From Rhytidiadelphus loreus (Eukaryota > Streptophyta > Bryopsida > Hypnales > Hylocomiaceae): a stretch of DNA of 64,000 nt. The notes below the pieces were generated by a model that saw only the letters and a list, made by a program, of their open reading frames with translations, had not been told where the DNA came from and ran no database searches. Positions 49,777 through 62,402 of this stretch are shown piece after piece (position 1 is the stretch's first letter; every line of letters starts with the position of its first letter). Location: positions 2,854,501-2,918,500 of the forward strand of contig OX344763.1 of NCBI GenBank assembly GCA_947034895.1, read 5' to 3'. The translations under genes and the position numbers were made by a program.

Positions 49777-51150
49777 CTTTACATGAGACATAGCTTACAA
49801 GCAGTTTAAGGTTACTTCATATCCTCTCCGGGTTGTACGGTTTAGGAAAGGAAAGGTTGCGAGAGACACGTCAATAATGACGTTCTCGTTTCTATTCCCA
49901 GAGCGGACAACAATTTTTCGCAGTTAATATTTATGGAAACATCGCTGACTATCCGGACGTGATACAAGGTACACGGCAAGTGAAACTCGGCTCATGAGGA
50001 TCAAAGAATGCGGATCACTTAATTAAGCCTCAATCCCTTGTGGCACATGACAATAGTAGAGACGACGGTAGAAACATATGATACATTTTGTAATTCATTC
50101 TCAGGATATTGGGAATTTGGGACTAGTTTGTTACCTCTCACAGAATCTTCTTAAGCACAGCAAGGACTAAACATGTTAAATTTATTCTTCTTTTCTTGTA
50201 TTGTTGCATTCTTGAGTATGAACATTTCAAAACACAAATCACAGTATCTCTGTATATGTGCAATCTAAATATCAAATTTCGATGTCTATTCACATAGTGT
50301 CTAAACTAAATTGTCATAGTGTCTAAACTATGTAATTCTAATATATTTTTTCCTGGAAATGAAGACAGTACTTCTAATTGTGTACTGCATGTGAGCATAA
50401 TTACACCATCCAATCCTAAACAAAACAAAGATGCCTGTTTATTCGTACCAACCTTCAGCAAAAGTAAGGTAGGGACACCCAAAGTTGGCAGGGAGCAATT
50501 TTGGCTTGTGATCATATAAGGTGACTACACCTAATTTTGACTGCTTTCTAAAACTTTGGAGTCTAGATTCTTGCCTAAAATGTATTTCTACTATTCATGA
50601 GAGTCAATAGTTTGTTACCCTAAACCCTATTTTCAACACTTTGAAAATTAGTAGTTTATTCATATAGTGTCCAAAAAATGCATTCTAAGAGAATTTAGAA
50701 TCCCCTTTTGACTTCCAACTAGACTTGGCCCAACAAAAAGAAAATTCAATATAATAATGGGAACCATGCTAAATTGCTTATTTGTGTGATTTTAGGTGTA
50801 GTTTATCTTATTCACCCTTGGCAATACACACCTACTGTCAAACAAGCAATTTCAGAATATCAAACAATAAAACTTTGACTCTTCATATCTTTTGCATACA
50901 ATATCCAAATAATGAATTCATTGGTGTGTTGGATTCCTTTACTTTTTATTTCCAAAAGCAGGTCATGAAAATGTGACCAGTCAGATGAACAGAACCTTCT
51001 ACTCAACAGCAAAGTAACAACTACAGGTACCTTGCAGTGTACATGGATGTTTTGACAGCCATGGCTGTGATGCAGTATTGCAGTGATCATAAATGTAGCT
51101 AAATTCAGCAACGATTCTGCCAAAAAGCAATTTGTAGCTACAGACAAGCT

Positions 51151-51256
51151 TGCATTTGTCTTCCCTTAGCTAAGGGTAAATGTAAAAAATGTTTTTTTTT
51201 ATATATGCTCTAGTCCTGCATTTGTCTTCCCTTAGCTAAGGGTAAATGTAAAAAAT
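51151..51256. repeat. 40-bp direct repeat, two copies 66 bp apart
   Basis: TGCATTTGTCTTCCCTTAGC... occurs at 51151-51190 and again, identically, at 51217-51256. Each copy contains the 14-bp palindrome CCCTTAGCTAAGGG. Confidence 0.85.
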
Positions 51257-51673
51257 TACCTCTATTTTGTGATTACTTAGTGTCTTGTGTTCTTTATCTC
51301 TCCTTGCTATTTTGGGGCCTTTGATTCAAAATTTCCAAATTTTATCATGAGTGGCAAATAAAAACTTTCAATGTTTTTCCCATGGGTAAAAACACAGATT
51401 TCGAATGACCACTTTAAGACAATTACTATCAAGTCATGTCAAAATCTCCCCCATTAAACTATTGGTAAGACAAAGTATAGTTAAGAAATTATGCAAGGAT
51501 AAAACCATGTTGAACCACACGATTTTGCACACTCTAAGATAATATGGTAACAAATAAAAAAACCTAGTTGAAACATTAAATGTAAATCACATTGGGAAGG
51601 TCATCCATAGTAGATGGCGTTCACAAATGCAAGGTCCCTAAATCAAATATATTGTAGAGCATGTTTTTCAAGC

Positions 51674-52485
51674 TTAACCCCTAAATGCCTAGGCGACCAA
51701 ATATGGTCGATCTGAAATTTCAGGCTCATTTGGTAGCAGGCAATTAAATTTGTTTAACTGGTTTAAAAAAAATTTCAAGCAATTTTTAGGGTTAATTATT
51801 AAAAACTTTCATTTTTCACTGAAAAAGGTACATATTTGATTGTTGAGAGGTCTCCAAAGCCATATATGTCCATTAGTGGAAGAGTAAAGCTTGCTAATTT
51901 TATTTCATTTTCCAACTTTGAGCAATTTCACTTGATTTGAGATCTTAAAACTTGTACTTATCCATTTGCTTTGAAAATGGTCCCAATGGAAAGAGTAAAG
52001 TGTTTTCATGATTTTTACCATTGAAAATTTAAACAAGCAAGTCTTTATTTGGAGTTATTTGTGATTTATGCTTATAAAAAAAATTTGCATCTCAACAATT
52101 GCAAGGTGAATTGTGTAATGAATTTAATAGCTTTTCAAGTGATATTAAGTTTTTTGAAAGGGTATTTTAGTTTGCTAACACAATTTGTAGTTTTTCATGT
52201 CACCTCCAATCCCCCAAAACTTTTATGTGCAAATTTCTGAAACATTGTGGGGAGGGGCAACATACTAAAAATAGAAAATGTACATTTCTCTTGTTATAAT
52301 CTCACAACTCTTATGCAATTTTGCACTCAAAATTGGTGTGCATACTAATAAGCAAGCTCTTTAAACATCCATATGGTTAGATTTTGAAAAAAAAATCAAT
52401 TTGCTTCAATGGGGATAACTATAAGCCCATGCTCTTTTTTCATGGGAAAAACACACTTGGAAAGGCTTAGGCACTTAGGGGTTAA
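51674..52485. repeat. Candidate DNA transposon with imperfect terminal inverted repeats
   Basis: The left end TTAACCCCTAAATGCCTAGG is matched in inverted orientation at the right end (TTAACCCCTAAGTGCCTAAG on the other strand, 18 of 20). Spacing is 812 bp and there is no coding capacity. A target duplication is not evident. Similar TTAGGGGTTAA phrases occur at 42590, and related ends appear in the 10.7-kb foldback, so a wider family is possible. Confidence 0.45.
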
Positions 52486-53570
52486 CTTAGATTGAGGAAC
52501 AACTATGTAGGAACATTTAGACCAAGCATGTGGACTACTTGGTTTGCTTCGAATTGTTGAATGGAGGATGGAGGATGGATGATGGATAACGAAACAACAA
52601 TGACAATTATTTACATGACCAAAATGAACCCCTCCAAAAGCAAGCTAAAAGACAAAAATATAGAGGTCTTGGCAAATCAACCCAAAATCATGCCAATAGT
52701 ACATCAATTGACACTAGGTTCTCCAAGGTTCTCATGTTTTGATGGTGCACACCTTGTGTCATCAATATCTATGTTTTTGTGAGAGTTTTGATCCTAATGT
52801 AAGTATGGTATTTTCAATAGAGATGATTATGGATGCACATACCACTTTGAAGGAAGTAGTTAGAGGTTCTTAGTGAGCACAAAGGAATACCAATTAAGGT
52901 AGCAACACCCATAAGCATCACTATACCCATAATTGCCACCTCTAGAATCTTGGAAAAAACTGGGAAGTAAATAGATGTGATTACAAGGATGTACTACATC
53001 TGAATATCAGATCCCTAGTGTTTGTATTGGGTGCATCTATAGTGGGCTTTTTAAAAATTCACAACTTACACTCACAATGTCCAAATGATACATTTAAAAG
53101 TGCATTCAGAAATTCTTTTTCTCTTGCCAATAGGGTCCAATAATTTGTTGGATGTCTATTACTAGACAGCATGTCCAAAACACTTAAATTGACGGTTATG
53201 GGTGCTGCTCCCTTATGCTGTTTTAGTTCAATTATTTAGAGCAACGCAGAAATCAATCTTCCCTGGAGTGATGAAGCCATGGTTATGAATGAAACCATTT
53301 GCAACTGATGTCAAATGCTCTTCTCCATAGATCCTCATCTTCTCCGTTTCGCAAGTTTGCATTACTTTTCAGCTTACGATACCCAGCTTCTCATCATCGA
53401 GGAAGCCTTTTGTCTTGCTGAAGAATGTTGTAGAAATCTACCTGCAACCCAATTTCGTTGAATGCAAGGAACAGATTCCTAAACTAGGTCAAATTCGCTT
53501 GTAACAATCCTCTCCACTCGTGATCCCCGTGCATTCCCGTTTTCCAAATTAGAGTTGCTGCATCGCCACC

Positions 53571-55690
53571 ATGCTCCTCCGTTGCGGAGCTCCACTCATC
53601 AGTATCCATGGCAGAAACCCTACACCAACAAGTGCTACCCATCGTACCATTCTCAGACTCTCTGCCACATCTTTCGACTCAGGTACTACACTTGTTAACC
53701 ATCTCTCTGTCCTTCCATCACCAAAAGTCTGGCAATTTGCACCCTGCAATCGACGCTACCACGCCATCACAAGACCAAGTGCGCAAGCGGACGTCGAAGC
53801 GCCAATCGTACAAGACGTGAAGCCACAGCAGTCGTGGCATTCTTTACCCTCAGGACTACGACTCGAGGTCTTGTCTCTCGATGGCAATGGCGATGGGGAT
53901 AGGGGAGTGAAGCCGCCGTTAGTGTTTGTGCACGGGAGTTACCACGCTGCTTGGTGCTGGGGTGTGCATTGGTTGCCCTACTTTGCTGCCCTGGGATATG
54001 ATTGCTACGCGGTGAGTCTTTTAGGGCAAGGGCGTAGTGATGCGCCTGTGGAGCCAGGGACGATCGTGAGCCATGCGAGGGACGTTGCGCACTTCGTGAA
54101 GGAGAGGTGTGGGGAGAGGAAGGCGGTGTTGGTGGGACATTCGTTCGGGGGGCTGATTGTGCAGTACTATCTCTCGCAGGTTTCCAGTGGAGGTGAGTGC
54201 GCTTGATTGCAACACTTTTAAGAAATTCGGTATACTCGTAGTGGAAATTTGCGTTGTTAGGTGCGAGTGTTTTGAGTGGATTGGTGTGCTGAAACGATGA
54301 ATTGTGAAATAACAAGTGAATCAAGATTCGAAGAATGAATGAATGACTTCCTTATGGAAATTTGGGGACAGATGTAGAATCGGGAACCTCCGCTGCAAGA
54401 TGTGTCGAAAACAGATATCTCGAATCGGAGACATCTAGGGGTGCCTGAGTATACTGCAAGGGGTGTGGGGTTTCCCGATTCTACATCGAATTTTGAAGTT
54501 CAAATTAGGTCAGTATACATACAAGAAATTCAAATATGACTCAAAATTCAATAACTAGATTTAGCAAGGAAAGGAAAGAAATAGTCTCCGAATCTTGATC
54601 TGTCATGTCCCAAGCTTCCGAAGGACCAGTGAAAGTTGAAGCGTTTTATAGGTCAAGGATGCCCAATTGCGAGTGGTCTAGTTTCACATTATGTTCCCCT
54701 ATGATTTCAACTTTGAAAGCCTGTACAGTATTATTCGAGTACTGGAGAAGTACCAAACGACTTGCACTACGATTCTCTCACAATTGTTAGTGCATTGATC
54801 TAACTTAAAAGTAGTCCAAATAAGATTAGTCTAGTGTCAGCATGATGTTCCCTATGGTTTCAATTTTGAAAGCCTGTAGAATATTATTAGAGCATTATTG
54901 AAGTATTGGAAAAAGACCAAACAACTTGCATTATGATTCTCATTGTGTTGTTAGTGCATTGATCTAACTTTTTTTGCTCATAAAATCGTGGGATCAGGGT
55001 AGGATACCTTATTCATGTCACCTATAATCACGTACACACAAGTGGTGCATTTCTAAATCACAGAACTTTATAATCACGGACAAGAAAAGTAAAAAGGAAT
55101 GCATTTCTATATCCTAGAGCTTCAGATTTTCTTAGATTTCACACAAATTGGTAATAGTTGCAGTGTTGGGAACAGGTGCACCCTCTAATGGTTGGGGCGA
55201 GCCGTACCCCCCCATTGCCGGTGCCGTGTTGGCTTGCTCCGTCCCTCCAACTGGCAACACGGCGGTTGTGAAGCGCTTTCTTGTGTCGAAGCCGATTGCC
55301 TCCATCAAGGTGACGCTGAGCCTGGCTGCGAAAATGTTCGCCACCTCGGTGCCCTTGTGTCGGGAAACTTTCTTCTCGCCGAGTATGCCGGAGGAAGACG
55401 TTGCCCGGTACCAGACACTGATGAAGGAAAGCTCCAAAGTGCCGCTGTTTGACCTTCGGAAGTTGAACGCTTCTCTTCCTGTGCCTCCACCTGTGAAGAA
55501 TGCTCCCCCGGTTTTAGTTCTTGGGGCTGAAAATGACTTCATCCTGGACAAGCAAGGGATTGAAGAGACGGCTAGTTTTCTCGGCACGAAGGAAGTGATT
55601 GTGGCTGGCATGGCACATGACGTGATGCTAGATGTGGGATGGAGAGACGCTGCTGGTGTGATCAAATCTTGGTTTCTGACTAAATTTTAG
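53571..55690 (+). CDS. Alpha/beta-hydrolase with organelle-targeting leader, two exons
   Basis: This is a serine hydrolase or lipase-like enzyme of the AB_hydrolase family; the substrate is unknown. Exon 1 is 53571-54192 and exon 2 is 55176-55690, joined in phase 1 to give 378 residues. An equally in-phase acceptor 12 nt upstream (exon from 55164) would insert four residues. The first 60 or so residues are Ser/Thr/Arg-rich with few acidic residues (MLLRCGAPLISIHGRNPTPT), suggesting a chloroplast or mitochondrial transit peptide. The oxyanion-hole motif is VFVHGSYHAAWCW. The nucleophile elbow is GHSFGG with Ser191, the acid is probably the Asp in LGAENDFI, and the histidine lies in GMAHDVMLD. 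All three triad positions are present. The 0.98-kb intron contains a diverged internal duplication. Confidence 0.88.
54688..54969. repeat. Diverged tandem duplication inside the hydrolase intron
   Basis: About 54690-54808 and 54843-54969 share landmarks in the same order: ATGTTCCC.TATG.TTTCAA, TTTGAAAGCCTGTA, ACCAAAC.ACTTGCA.TA, and an identical TTGTTAGTGCATTGATCTAA-type end. Identity is about 80% by eye. No coding content. Confidence 0.7.
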
Positions 55691-56210
55691 CCACCGGAAG
55701 CATTCTTTATCGACGATGTTGTTTCGTCTGCTAAGGTATGTACACCCATAATCAACACTGCCCTAAATGCGACTCTACATTTGAAAAATGTCACACAAAA
55801 CTGGATATTAATTGTTTCGAGAGCCTAGTGTTGGTTTTTGGCACACCAAGAGACAGGGTTCCTGAGAATTCATAACTTTTTCATATTGGGTCCAAATGAT
55901 GCATGCTAAAGTGCATTGGAACCCTCTTTCGATTGCCAATTAGATCCAATAGAAATAATTTATGCTTAATAAGAGTAACTATGCTCAATTAGTATTAGTG
56001 ACGATTATAGGTGTGCATGCCTTACTATAATCGGTTATTAACCATTCCTCGAAAGTTATTAAGACTGGTATTTACTTGCAGGCGTGCAAGTCAGTATTCT
56101 TTGGTCATCGGAATGACAATGTGCCTAAGTCGCCCACATTTATAACTCATGTCTGCAATCCTCGTCCTGATTGAGGATACGAGATTACTGCTGTTGTTGA
56201 TTCTCTTTCA

Positions 56211-56420
56211 GTGAGGTGGTTTATTCGATTGGACTGCGACTATGTACCACGAGAATATTCTTCCGAAGAGTTTCGTGGGGTACATTTACTGGATATGAAT
56301 GCTTTTCTTATGATACGCCAGAACCTGAGAAAAGAAGTCTCCAGAACGATATTTCTGCAAGATCCCAAGAATCTGTCAAAGATTATCACTGATGCAGGAG
56401 CGTGGTTCAAGGCTAGTTGA
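56211..56420 (+). pseudogene. Possible exon relic, unknown protein
   Basis: A splice acceptor-like TTCTCTTTCAG ends just before 56212, followed by an open frame reading WFIRLDCDYVPREYSSEEF and RQNLRKEVSRTIFLQDPKNL up to a TGA... at about 56418. The composition looks protein-like, but no family was recognised and no partner exon was found. It may be a relic of a lost gene or captured by a transposon, or chance. Confidence 0.2.
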
Positions 56421-57004
56421 AGCTTGATTAGCAGGTTGGATGCACAACTGGAAATGCTGATGGTGACGATACTTGGATAGTATTTGGATGCTACCGATGA
56501 GCTCGTCGATGCCAAAGGGCTTATATGCGTAAGCTTGTGGAGGTGGCCTCGGTCCTTCAAATTCGTCTTACCAGTCCGGTCTCAATTGGTTAGATTAGAA
56601 TCCATTCGTCTGGCGTCATTTAGCATCTGTAGCTCCTGATACTCCTGGTTGGTTTTGTAACTTCCGTCCTTGAAATTTTGTCAGATGCAATACAATTTAT
56701 GGAAACGTCACTCTGCTTTTCTTCCTGGTACTGGATTCAAGTGCTGTGCATGTGGCGTCACACCCAAAGACAACAATCACCTCATCTGTGATAAAAAAAA
56801 ATGTGGAGCAGATTTGGAATTTGGTTCGAAGTTTGGAACCGTCTGTTCTATGATTACTTCTCGTGAATCCTTCAAAGCTGAGAATGCAATCATAATCATG
56901 GAGCTATAAATGAAGCAATTAGTGGAATTGGATTTTTACTCATGAATAATGATTGCGGAAATAAATACTTAACCATTCCATTGACAACAACATTGAAACA
57001 TTTA

Positions 57005-57444
57005 GGTGTCAAAACAATTGGAGTTGATGGACCATTGAGCACAATGATTAGCGTCTTATGTTCCACAGCATAAGACCCACACAAGTGAGCAAATCTGGGA
57101 AGAACTAATGAGACACTTTCAAAAACAAAACGTATACAAACACACCATTCAGAACGAATTCAGGACAGTGATTTTGATAAAAAGACAGGTCGAGTATTAT
57201 GTTAAAACTTGTGACTGGCTGTGAGGTGTCAAAACAATTGGAGTTGATGGACCATTGAGCACAATGATTAGCGTCTTATGTTCCACAGCATAAGACCCAC
57301 ACAAGTGAGCAAATCTGGGAAGAACTAATGAGACACTTTCAAAAACAAAACGTATACAAACACACCATTCAGAACGAATTCAGGACAGTGATTTTGATAA
57401 AAAGACAGGTCGAGTATTATGTTAAAACTTGTGACTGGCTGTGA
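57005..57444. repeat. Perfect 220-bp tandem duplication
   Basis: Positions 57005-57224 and 57225-57444 appear identical base for base. The 3' third of the unit has an inverted, roughly 80% similar relative at about 58110-58215 (sharing GACAGTGATT and AAAGACAGGTCGAGT). The duplication is therefore recent, or an assembly artefact, within an older repeat. Confidence 0.93.
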
Positions 57445-58484
57445 AGTGTCTCACAAATGTCTCACTGCCACATACACAAGACTCATGGGTCTCCCACGAA
57501 ACGGAAAGATCGTTATATTCATTAAAATGGCGAAAGTTCTAGAAATTCACACTTCAATTTTCAGCTGCTCGCCTGGAGCCTCAGATCATTACAAGTCCCA
57601 ATTTTTAGAGGTTTGTGCACTTGAATGTCGTAATTTTGGAGCTATTAAACATTCTAACAAATATGACCATAAATTTTCCAGTGATTTTAAAGCTCTACCT
57701 GAGAGCTTGATAATAACATTTCTAGTTTATCTAACAATGAATTGGAATTATAACAAGATGTGCAGAAAGATATTCCGATATTTCATCTTCGCTAAGTTCG
57801 CTCGATTCTGGGTGCCCATGTTGTGACATTCGTCTGCACAAAGCTCTAAAAGCTAGGGTTGATAATACATTTTCGATTCACGCCCAGGCTTCCTGAAAAA
57901 TACCAAACCCATGGAACTCTGCCAATTTCACAGAATTGACGTTCATGTTTGATATAATGGCGTAATTTTTAAGGAAACGGCATAAATTCAGATGTCCGTC
58001 GCAACCTCTATTCTCTGATTCTTTACAGTCTTGATTTTTTGAACTGTGCACTTAAATTTCTCAATCTTAGGCGTTTTGAAAACGACCATAATTATAAGCA
58101 TTCGACTAAGCCAGCACTTCACCTGCAATCACAAGTTTCAACATAACACTCGACCTGTCTTTTACAAATTGAATCACAATCACTGTCAGTACTTCTGAAT
58201 CCGTTGTATATGAACCTCTGTTTCCAGTTAGTAACTAAGTTAAATAAGTATCCATTTCTGAGAAGTCCTCCAAATTCAGCAAACGTAATGGTGATGTCTA
58301 AGAATTACCACCAAATTTAATTCAGTATAACCATGAGATCAATTTCTCAATGGAAGGAGATGTCTTAATGCTTTCCCTAAAATTGCCACCAGCACTCCTG
58401 TTCTGAATAGAAGATCCCCACCGACGGAAAATCAATATCATCAGAAGATGCTTAACTAAATCATAATGAGAGCATGTACCCACA

Positions 58485-61400
58485 CTACTGCAGCTTAGCA
58501 TCTTTCGTTCTATCAAGGCCCCAGCAGTAAGCAACCAAACCAACATATGGCAGAAACCTCAATTTCCCAACAAGCTCCTTACTCTCTTTCCGAATGTTGT
58601 GAAGATTCTCTCCAATCAACCATGGCTGAAACACCGTGAAGCAACACAAGTCCCAAATGAAAGCATACGTGGGGCGATCATTCGAAAGTGTATCAATCCA
58701 ATAGCTCCACCGCTCTGCCAAATCTCCGTACCCGCCTGTAGGCCTTCCAATGATAAACCACACAATGGATAACAGGCCTACGGCAGCTCCAGTCACAGCA
58801 ACTACACGTGCACCATTCGTGAAAGCTCGTTGCAGTCCACTTCGCTCCTGCGGTTGCCGAGTTTTAGGACTTCTATTCAACCGAATTCCCATGTATGGGA
58901 TGAGAAAAGCTGCAAAACAACAAGAAGGCAGGACGGGTTTTGAGACGCTATCCAAACAAGCAGTTCAAAAGCTACGAAAGTCTCTAGAGCTCATTTCATA
59001 GTGTAGATGCAATGAAGATGAAGTTTATTTCCTGTTCGAGACTAGGCATATTACTTGAGTAGTAACAAACATTATACATAAGAACCTATTCAAACTTTCT
59101 CACTCCATTGTAGATCTAGACTGTATTGATTTATTTGGTCTTCTCCCATTTGGTTGATTCAAAGTCCAAAAACTACATTTAACTTAGCATGGAAGCATTA
59201 GAAAGTGAAACAAACACCACAAGACATGGAACATATTGTCCCTTTCAGAGTGCAGATGCAAAAGCTATGGGAGGCATTACAGCATGTTTCATTGCGTAGC
59301 TGCAATATAAATGTAGATGTTTATGTTAGAGGTTGGCGCTCAGTTTTAAAGCACATAAGATCCTCCTCAAACTTTCTCACTTTCCTCTAGATGTAGCAGT
59401 GTTGATACAATTGGACTACTCCAAAGCCAACAAAGGAAGTGGACAAGCAGTTTTGCTCAAGTAGATTAAAAAACAGAGGTACATGGTGCTAAAAAGGAAA
59501 AAAGGAGAAAAGGAGAAATTCACTTACTGCTGGTGAGAAGCATGGATGCAATCCAGAACACATCAAGTGATCCAGTGAAGCGGTCCCGCTTCCGATCTGT
59601 GAAGATAAGTGGGGCAAAGAGGAGCATCCACCCGAGAACGAAGTTGAAGAGCGCCTCATCCGCCTATCATAGCAATCGTCCCAAATCGTGATATAGTTAG
59701 TAAAACTATCTCCAGCAGACTCATCATTCACGCTGGTCTTAGTGCAAGAGATATTATTCTTTTAGTCTCAAGTGGATAAGGAAATTAACAAGAAAAGACA
59801 GACTTCGTCGACCTCCAGTCTACTTCCTGCTTTTAGAATTTCTAGGGCAACGAGGGTGCTTTTCAATTAGCAAATGTTTAAAACTCTGGTTTGCAGAACA
59901 ATTGCACCCTAAACCCTTAAAGACTTGAGTTTGATGAATGGGAGAGAAGCTCACAGGATGGACAACAGCAGCCTCCACGAGATGAAAGCCTACTGCTCTG
60001 CCCAAACCAGACAAATGCCCAATGTCAATTCAACAACCAGCGAGAAATTAGGGGTAAATTTTTCAGTAGTAGCAATCAACATACGTAAGAACCTACTCAT
60101 ACTTTCTCACTTCATTATAAATGCAGCTCGTGCTCATGCAATGGGCCTCTCCTTTATTCCAAAGTCAACAGAGGAGAACTTATGAACAGGTTATGGAAGA
60201 AAACCGCACTATCTAATGGGGAGTGTAAGCATTCCAAATCATCTGCTAACACCTTGGGCCTTTGCAACAAAAAATCCAAGGCACCGGAGGGATGATGCTA
60301 GAGAGATGATGATTCTAACACCTTCACTCTGATGTCATCTTTCTTTGAAATGAATCTTTGCAAGAGTTCAAGAATGAAAGGTTGGTACTCAACCAACTCT
60401 TGTAGACAGGGTTAGTCACAAGCTACAATGAAAAGTTATAATAGCGCATAATATCTGGTGGTAGTGTAGAACAGCAACATGAAGACGTGACGAGAAGCGA
60501 AGGGGTTGACCCAATTGCACATACCGAGATTAGCCAGTGGCAGGATGTAAAAGAAGTTGAAAGAGAGATTGAGAATTCCCGTTATGGTTGCCGGCGAAAT
60601 GGCCCACACTGGATCTCCCTGAAAATGAACAAAAGCACACAAGTGTTGTACTTCACTGTATCAGCTCATACAGATTCCATTGTCTTTGATTCTAGACGTG
60701 TGTATGGTAATTGCACGATGTACCAAAATCTATTTTACTTAGAGCTTTGAATTTCAATGGGCTTGGGGATGAATTTCTTTGAATTTTAGGACTGTTTTCT
60801 ACTGTAGAGCACCCGGAGGAAAACCAGCATCTTCATTCAAACCTAATGCTTTGAAGACACTGCAGATGAAGACCCTCAATCTCAGCTTCATGATGCTCTT
60901 TGAAAACCCTCATAAATCACAAATCCTACGGACTGGAGTCCGAACTAGAAGTCTAATACAAAATTTTTACAAAGAGAATCCCTAGGGGTTGATCTTGTTG
61001 AGGGTTGCTTTTTATAAATACTCAATACTTCAGACAGGACTCGCCACCTTCGATAGAGGATCACCTACACTACAGTACTGCTGTCTCAAATTTACATCAA
61101 GAATTGTAGAGGACTGGCAGTTTTACAAAAAAAACATTCATTGAGTGCCAAACTAGCATCTGCAATTGTACGAACTAGCGCTCCCCAAGAAAACACAGAA
61201 ATTAGCTTTAGGAATAAATTGCTTCGCGAATTTCTTAACTCCAACAAATGTTTACACCGTCGAAACAAAAACCCTAGAAAAAAAGTAACTATACCACTGT
61301 AGTGTATTTAGAAACAAAGAAAGACAATCCTGCAACTGGAGATTTCCGGAAGAAAGAAAGAAAGAGAGAAGGAGTACCGGAGCAAAGGGCAACAAGAAGA

Positions 61401-61746
61401 GATAGCCCGTGTACACAGCGGCCATAACCCACAACGCCACCTGCATCACGCTCCTCAAGGGCTCTTCTTCGTCCATCTCGAACTCCGTCGTCGTCGTCGT
61501 TACCTCCCCTTCAGTTTCAGATTCAGCTTCCGCTTCCTCTGCCTTCACCCTGCACAACATCAACCTCTTCAAGCGCAGTTTCCTTTGCAATTCAACCCCA
61601 TTTGTAACGAGCTTCAAGCTCGCATTCAATCCTTGTGGTGACCCAAGCTTCGGAATCAGTGATGTTGGGCACAACACCCTGCGCTCCCGAATTGCGAAGC
61701 TTGGTAGCCACGAGGGGCAGTGTGGGTGAAGAAGCCTGGACGCCAT
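58485..61746 (-). CDS. Predicted plastid-targeted multi-pass membrane protein, five exons
   Basis: The function is not known to me; similar plant proteins with an LFNFV.GW..MFAPL/TDRKRDR core are annotated only as uncharacterised chloroplast membrane proteins. Exons 61746-61378, 60618-60525, 59992-59955, 59663-59528 and 58909-58485 join in phase to 353 residues. The first 70 or so residues are Ser/Arg/Leu-rich (MASRLLHPHCPSWLPSFAIR), a likely transit peptide, followed by an acidic stretch (EAEAESETEGE). Hydrophobic spans follow: VALWVMAAVYTGYLFLLPF, ITGILNLSFNFFYILPL, LFNFVLGWMLLFAPLIF, VFWIASMLLTSTFLIPYMGI, VVAVTGAAVGLLSIVWFII and YAFIWDLCCFTVFQPWLIG, then LPYVGLVAYCWGLD. The short third exon supplies VGFHLVEAAVVHP and is required to keep the frame. 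Start context and stop are clear. Confidence 0.85.
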
Positions 61747-62402
61747 GGCAATGCCGCAACAAGAGCAAGCATTGCAACAAGTGTGAGGTTGGAGCTTTGT
61801 GAAAAGTTAGCATATGCTTTCGGTGACGACTTTTGAGTGTTTTCTGGACCTTTTGTTTCTGACATTGCAAGGGGAGGTAGCAAAGGGAGGATAAGGATGA
61901 ATGCGGTTGAGAGTTTGTAGGGTTGTGGATGCTTGTTTTATGAAGCACGATGGTAAAGTTACTAATCCTGTGCAAAGAAAATTATATAAAGGAATCTGGT
62001 ATGCAGTGCAGCTACTGTTAACTTCTGCAAGTTCACTTTTCGGAATGGCATTCATGCAAGAAAGCCTACTCAGAATATAAATGAAAATTTTGCGTGAATT
62101 AGAACTGCATCCCTTGAGGATGACCCACACTCTTTTTGAACGCGAACATGAGGATGTAAAACGATAGAAGCAATCATGCACTGAAAATGCATGCCACACG
62201 TATAGCGCAACGCTAAAGTCAAACAAGAGTATGGATTTCAGATCTTGTGTTCCTGAAGAGGACGGTTTACATATTTGCAAGGGAGGCGGAATTAGGTTTC
62301 AAAGTATGCAAAAAAATATCATTAATGTAGATCAATGTTAAGTTCAGTCCTTCAAACGTCCGAGCAACTCCTGAAAATTGAGAATGAATGCACGAGTAAT
62401 AA
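61747..62402. other. Intergenic spacer between two minus-strand genes
   Basis: This 0.66-kb stretch holds the 3' flank of the BFR1-like gene and the promoter and leader of the plastid membrane-protein gene. No further ORF or RNA gene is convincing. Confidence 0.4.

Larger units (their letters stand above)
49777..53570. other. Intergenic DNA with small repeats and one transposon-like element
   Basis: No supported gene in 3.8 kb. It contains a 40-bp direct repeat with an internal palindrome (51151-51256), a candidate element with TTAACCCCTAA ends (51674-52485), and copies of a dispersed repeat near 50661 and 53071. The ORF at 52561 is probably chance. Confidence 0.45.
55691..58484. other. Intergenic DNA with a tandem duplication and possible exon relics
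   Basis: The region between the hydrolase and the next gene holds a dispersed repeat copy near 55881, the possible exon at 56211-56420, and the 220-bp duplication. 57.45-58.3 kb shows nothing convincing except an inverted relative of the duplicated unit at about 58110-58215. Confidence 0.4.
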
